Below the pieces are notes generated by a model. The model had not been told where the DNA came from and ran no database searches. It was given only the letters and a program-made list of their open reading frames with translations. DNA of 64,000 nt from Rhynochetos jubatus (taxonomy: Eukaryota; Chordata; Aves; Eurypygiformes; Rhynochetidae): positions 29,077,408-29,141,407 of the forward strand of contig CM050657.1 of NCBI GenBank assembly GCA_027574665.1. The letters are read 5' to 3'. A program made the translations under genes and the position numbers. Shown piece after piece: positions 63,364 through 64,000 of the stretch. Numbering within the stretch: position 1 is the first letter of the stretch; each line of letters starts with the position of its first letter.

Positions 63364-63588
63364 CAGGGATACAGAGGCATTTGTAACTGGTTCCAACACT
63401 GCGACAAATGCCATGCGCACAAGGATTCAGAGCACAGAAGTCAATCAGCTGAGCACACGTAGGTCCTGTAAATCCAGGACTACAACTGCAGGAGAAGGCA
63501 AGTCTATCTGCATAACAGGTTCCATTGTTCTGGCAGGGAGATGATGCACAAGGGTCTACTTTGTCTTCACAAGAGGTACCTAAAAACC
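63364..63588 (-). CDS. DNER: DNER coding exon with two EGF modules (first DNER exon in the window)
   Basis: This 225-bp exon encodes 75 codons and is phase 1 at both ends. It covers the end of one EGF module, a full EGF beginning VDPCASSPCQNNGTC, and a second beginning IDFCALNPCAHG. The acceptor is a TTTTAG preceded by pyrimidines and the donor is GTTTGT. The exon carries a C-x-S-x-P-C motif (CASSPC), the POGLUT O-glucose consensus, and C-x4-T-C (CQNNGTC), the O-fucose consensus. It closely matches the region of vertebrate DNER that reads VDPCASSPC. The following frame stays open for about 24 codons into the intron before a stop, so the open reading frame overshoots the real exon end. Confidence 0.95.
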
Positions 63589-64000
63589 CTAAAAGAAGTA
63601 AATGGTTTTGATAAGTAAACATTCTGGTATACATACAATTTTAATAGCTAAAGCAAGTTGAAAGTAAGCCATTGACATTTCTATGCTCCTATTTTCTTAC
63701 TCTATGAAAATGATAAAAAGACAGACTTCCTTTGCATATTAAATTCTAATTTTACCCACTAACATGGTATGATACAAGATGTTTCAGATAGAATCATACT
63801 GTCATATGATTAAGGCAGTGAAGCGCAAAAATGTTTGTTGAATCTGGCTAGAAAAGCAGGAGACATTTTCTAAAGATCAGGAGCAGACTAGTCTGGAAAA
63901 AAAAGAAAAGACAAAACTGATCTTTTTTAATTTCTGTTAGTGCACTTGTTAAGAATAACAACTTCCAAAGCAGCACAAGACTTTACTTGAGCTTCAAGAA
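63589..64000 (-). other. DNER: Partial DNER intron at the right edge
   Basis: This is intronic sequence upstream of the first DNER exon in the window, ending in the acceptor TACTTCTTTTAG. It is AT-rich and I see no other feature. The preceding exon lies outside the window. Confidence 0.85.

Larger units (their letters stand above)
34870..64000 (-). other. DNER: DNER gene, 3' portion (last six coding exons, introns and 3' UTR)
   Basis: This is the 3' part of the gene for a single-pass neuronal receptor with tandem EGF repeats. It is known in mammals as a Notch ligand on neurons that acts on Bergmann glia. Six minus-strand exons were joined by splice sites: 63588-63364, 52952-52830, 49627-49514, 48425-48294, 43013-42767 and 35961-35850. 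The junction phases are 1,1,1,1,2 and the reading frame is unbroken, giving about 316 C-terminal residues of a protein that is about 737 residues in human. The order is EGF modules, a short juxtamembrane stretch, one transmembrane helix, then a cytoplasmic tail ending in IKTKDL. The match to vertebrate DNER is from memory but close over the whole tail. The signal peptide and N-terminal EGF repeats lie beyond the right edge. PID1 follows downstream on the same strand. Confidence 0.97.

Overview
The window is vertebrate nuclear DNA, almost certainly from a bird. The evidence is intron-rich genes with GT-AG splice sites, one CpG island, and several CR1 LINE copies ending in the ATTCTATG-type tail typical of avian CR1. 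I found no prokaryotic operons, CRISPR arrays, insertion sequences, viral genes, rRNA or tRNA genes. The species cannot be named from the sequence alone.

Two protein-coding genes are supported, both on the minus strand and head-to-tail. The right half (about 34.87-64.0 kb) is the 3' part of DNER (Delta/Notch-like EGF repeat receptor). Its last six coding exons are present: four exons of EGF modules, one exon with the transmembrane helix and most of the cytoplasmic tail, and a terminal exon with the stop codon and a roughly 1 kb 3' UTR ending at an AATAAA signal. Reading frame and phase agree at every junction. One intron uses a GC rather than GT donor. The 5' half of DNER lies beyond the right edge.

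The left part holds the promoter and first coding exon of PID1 (phosphotyrosine interaction domain containing 1). A 1 kb CpG island at about 16.85-17.86 kb contains a ten-codon exon starting MWQPATERLQ, followed by a perfect splice donor. Everything from 17,489 to the left edge is the start of PID1 intron 1. The gene order PID1-DNER with both on the same strand matches what I recall of the human 2q36 arrangement.

Between the PID1 promoter and the DNER poly(A) site are about 17 kb of apparently gene-free sequence with a small CpG-rich patch near 23.2-23.5 kb and a CR1 copy near 33.3-33.9 kb. Five CR1 copies are recognised in the window; the largest keeps a 212-codon open stretch of reverse transcriptase. 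The rest is intronic or intergenic sequence with short simple repeats.

I see no evidence of a novel multi-gene system. The points most worth checking are the GC-AG intron in DNER, the hairpin-forming ancient repeat in the DNER 3' UTR, a perfect 12-bp hairpin in a DNER intron, a 16-bp palindrome with two E-boxes in PID1 intron 1, and the orphan CpG-rich patch upstream of PID1.
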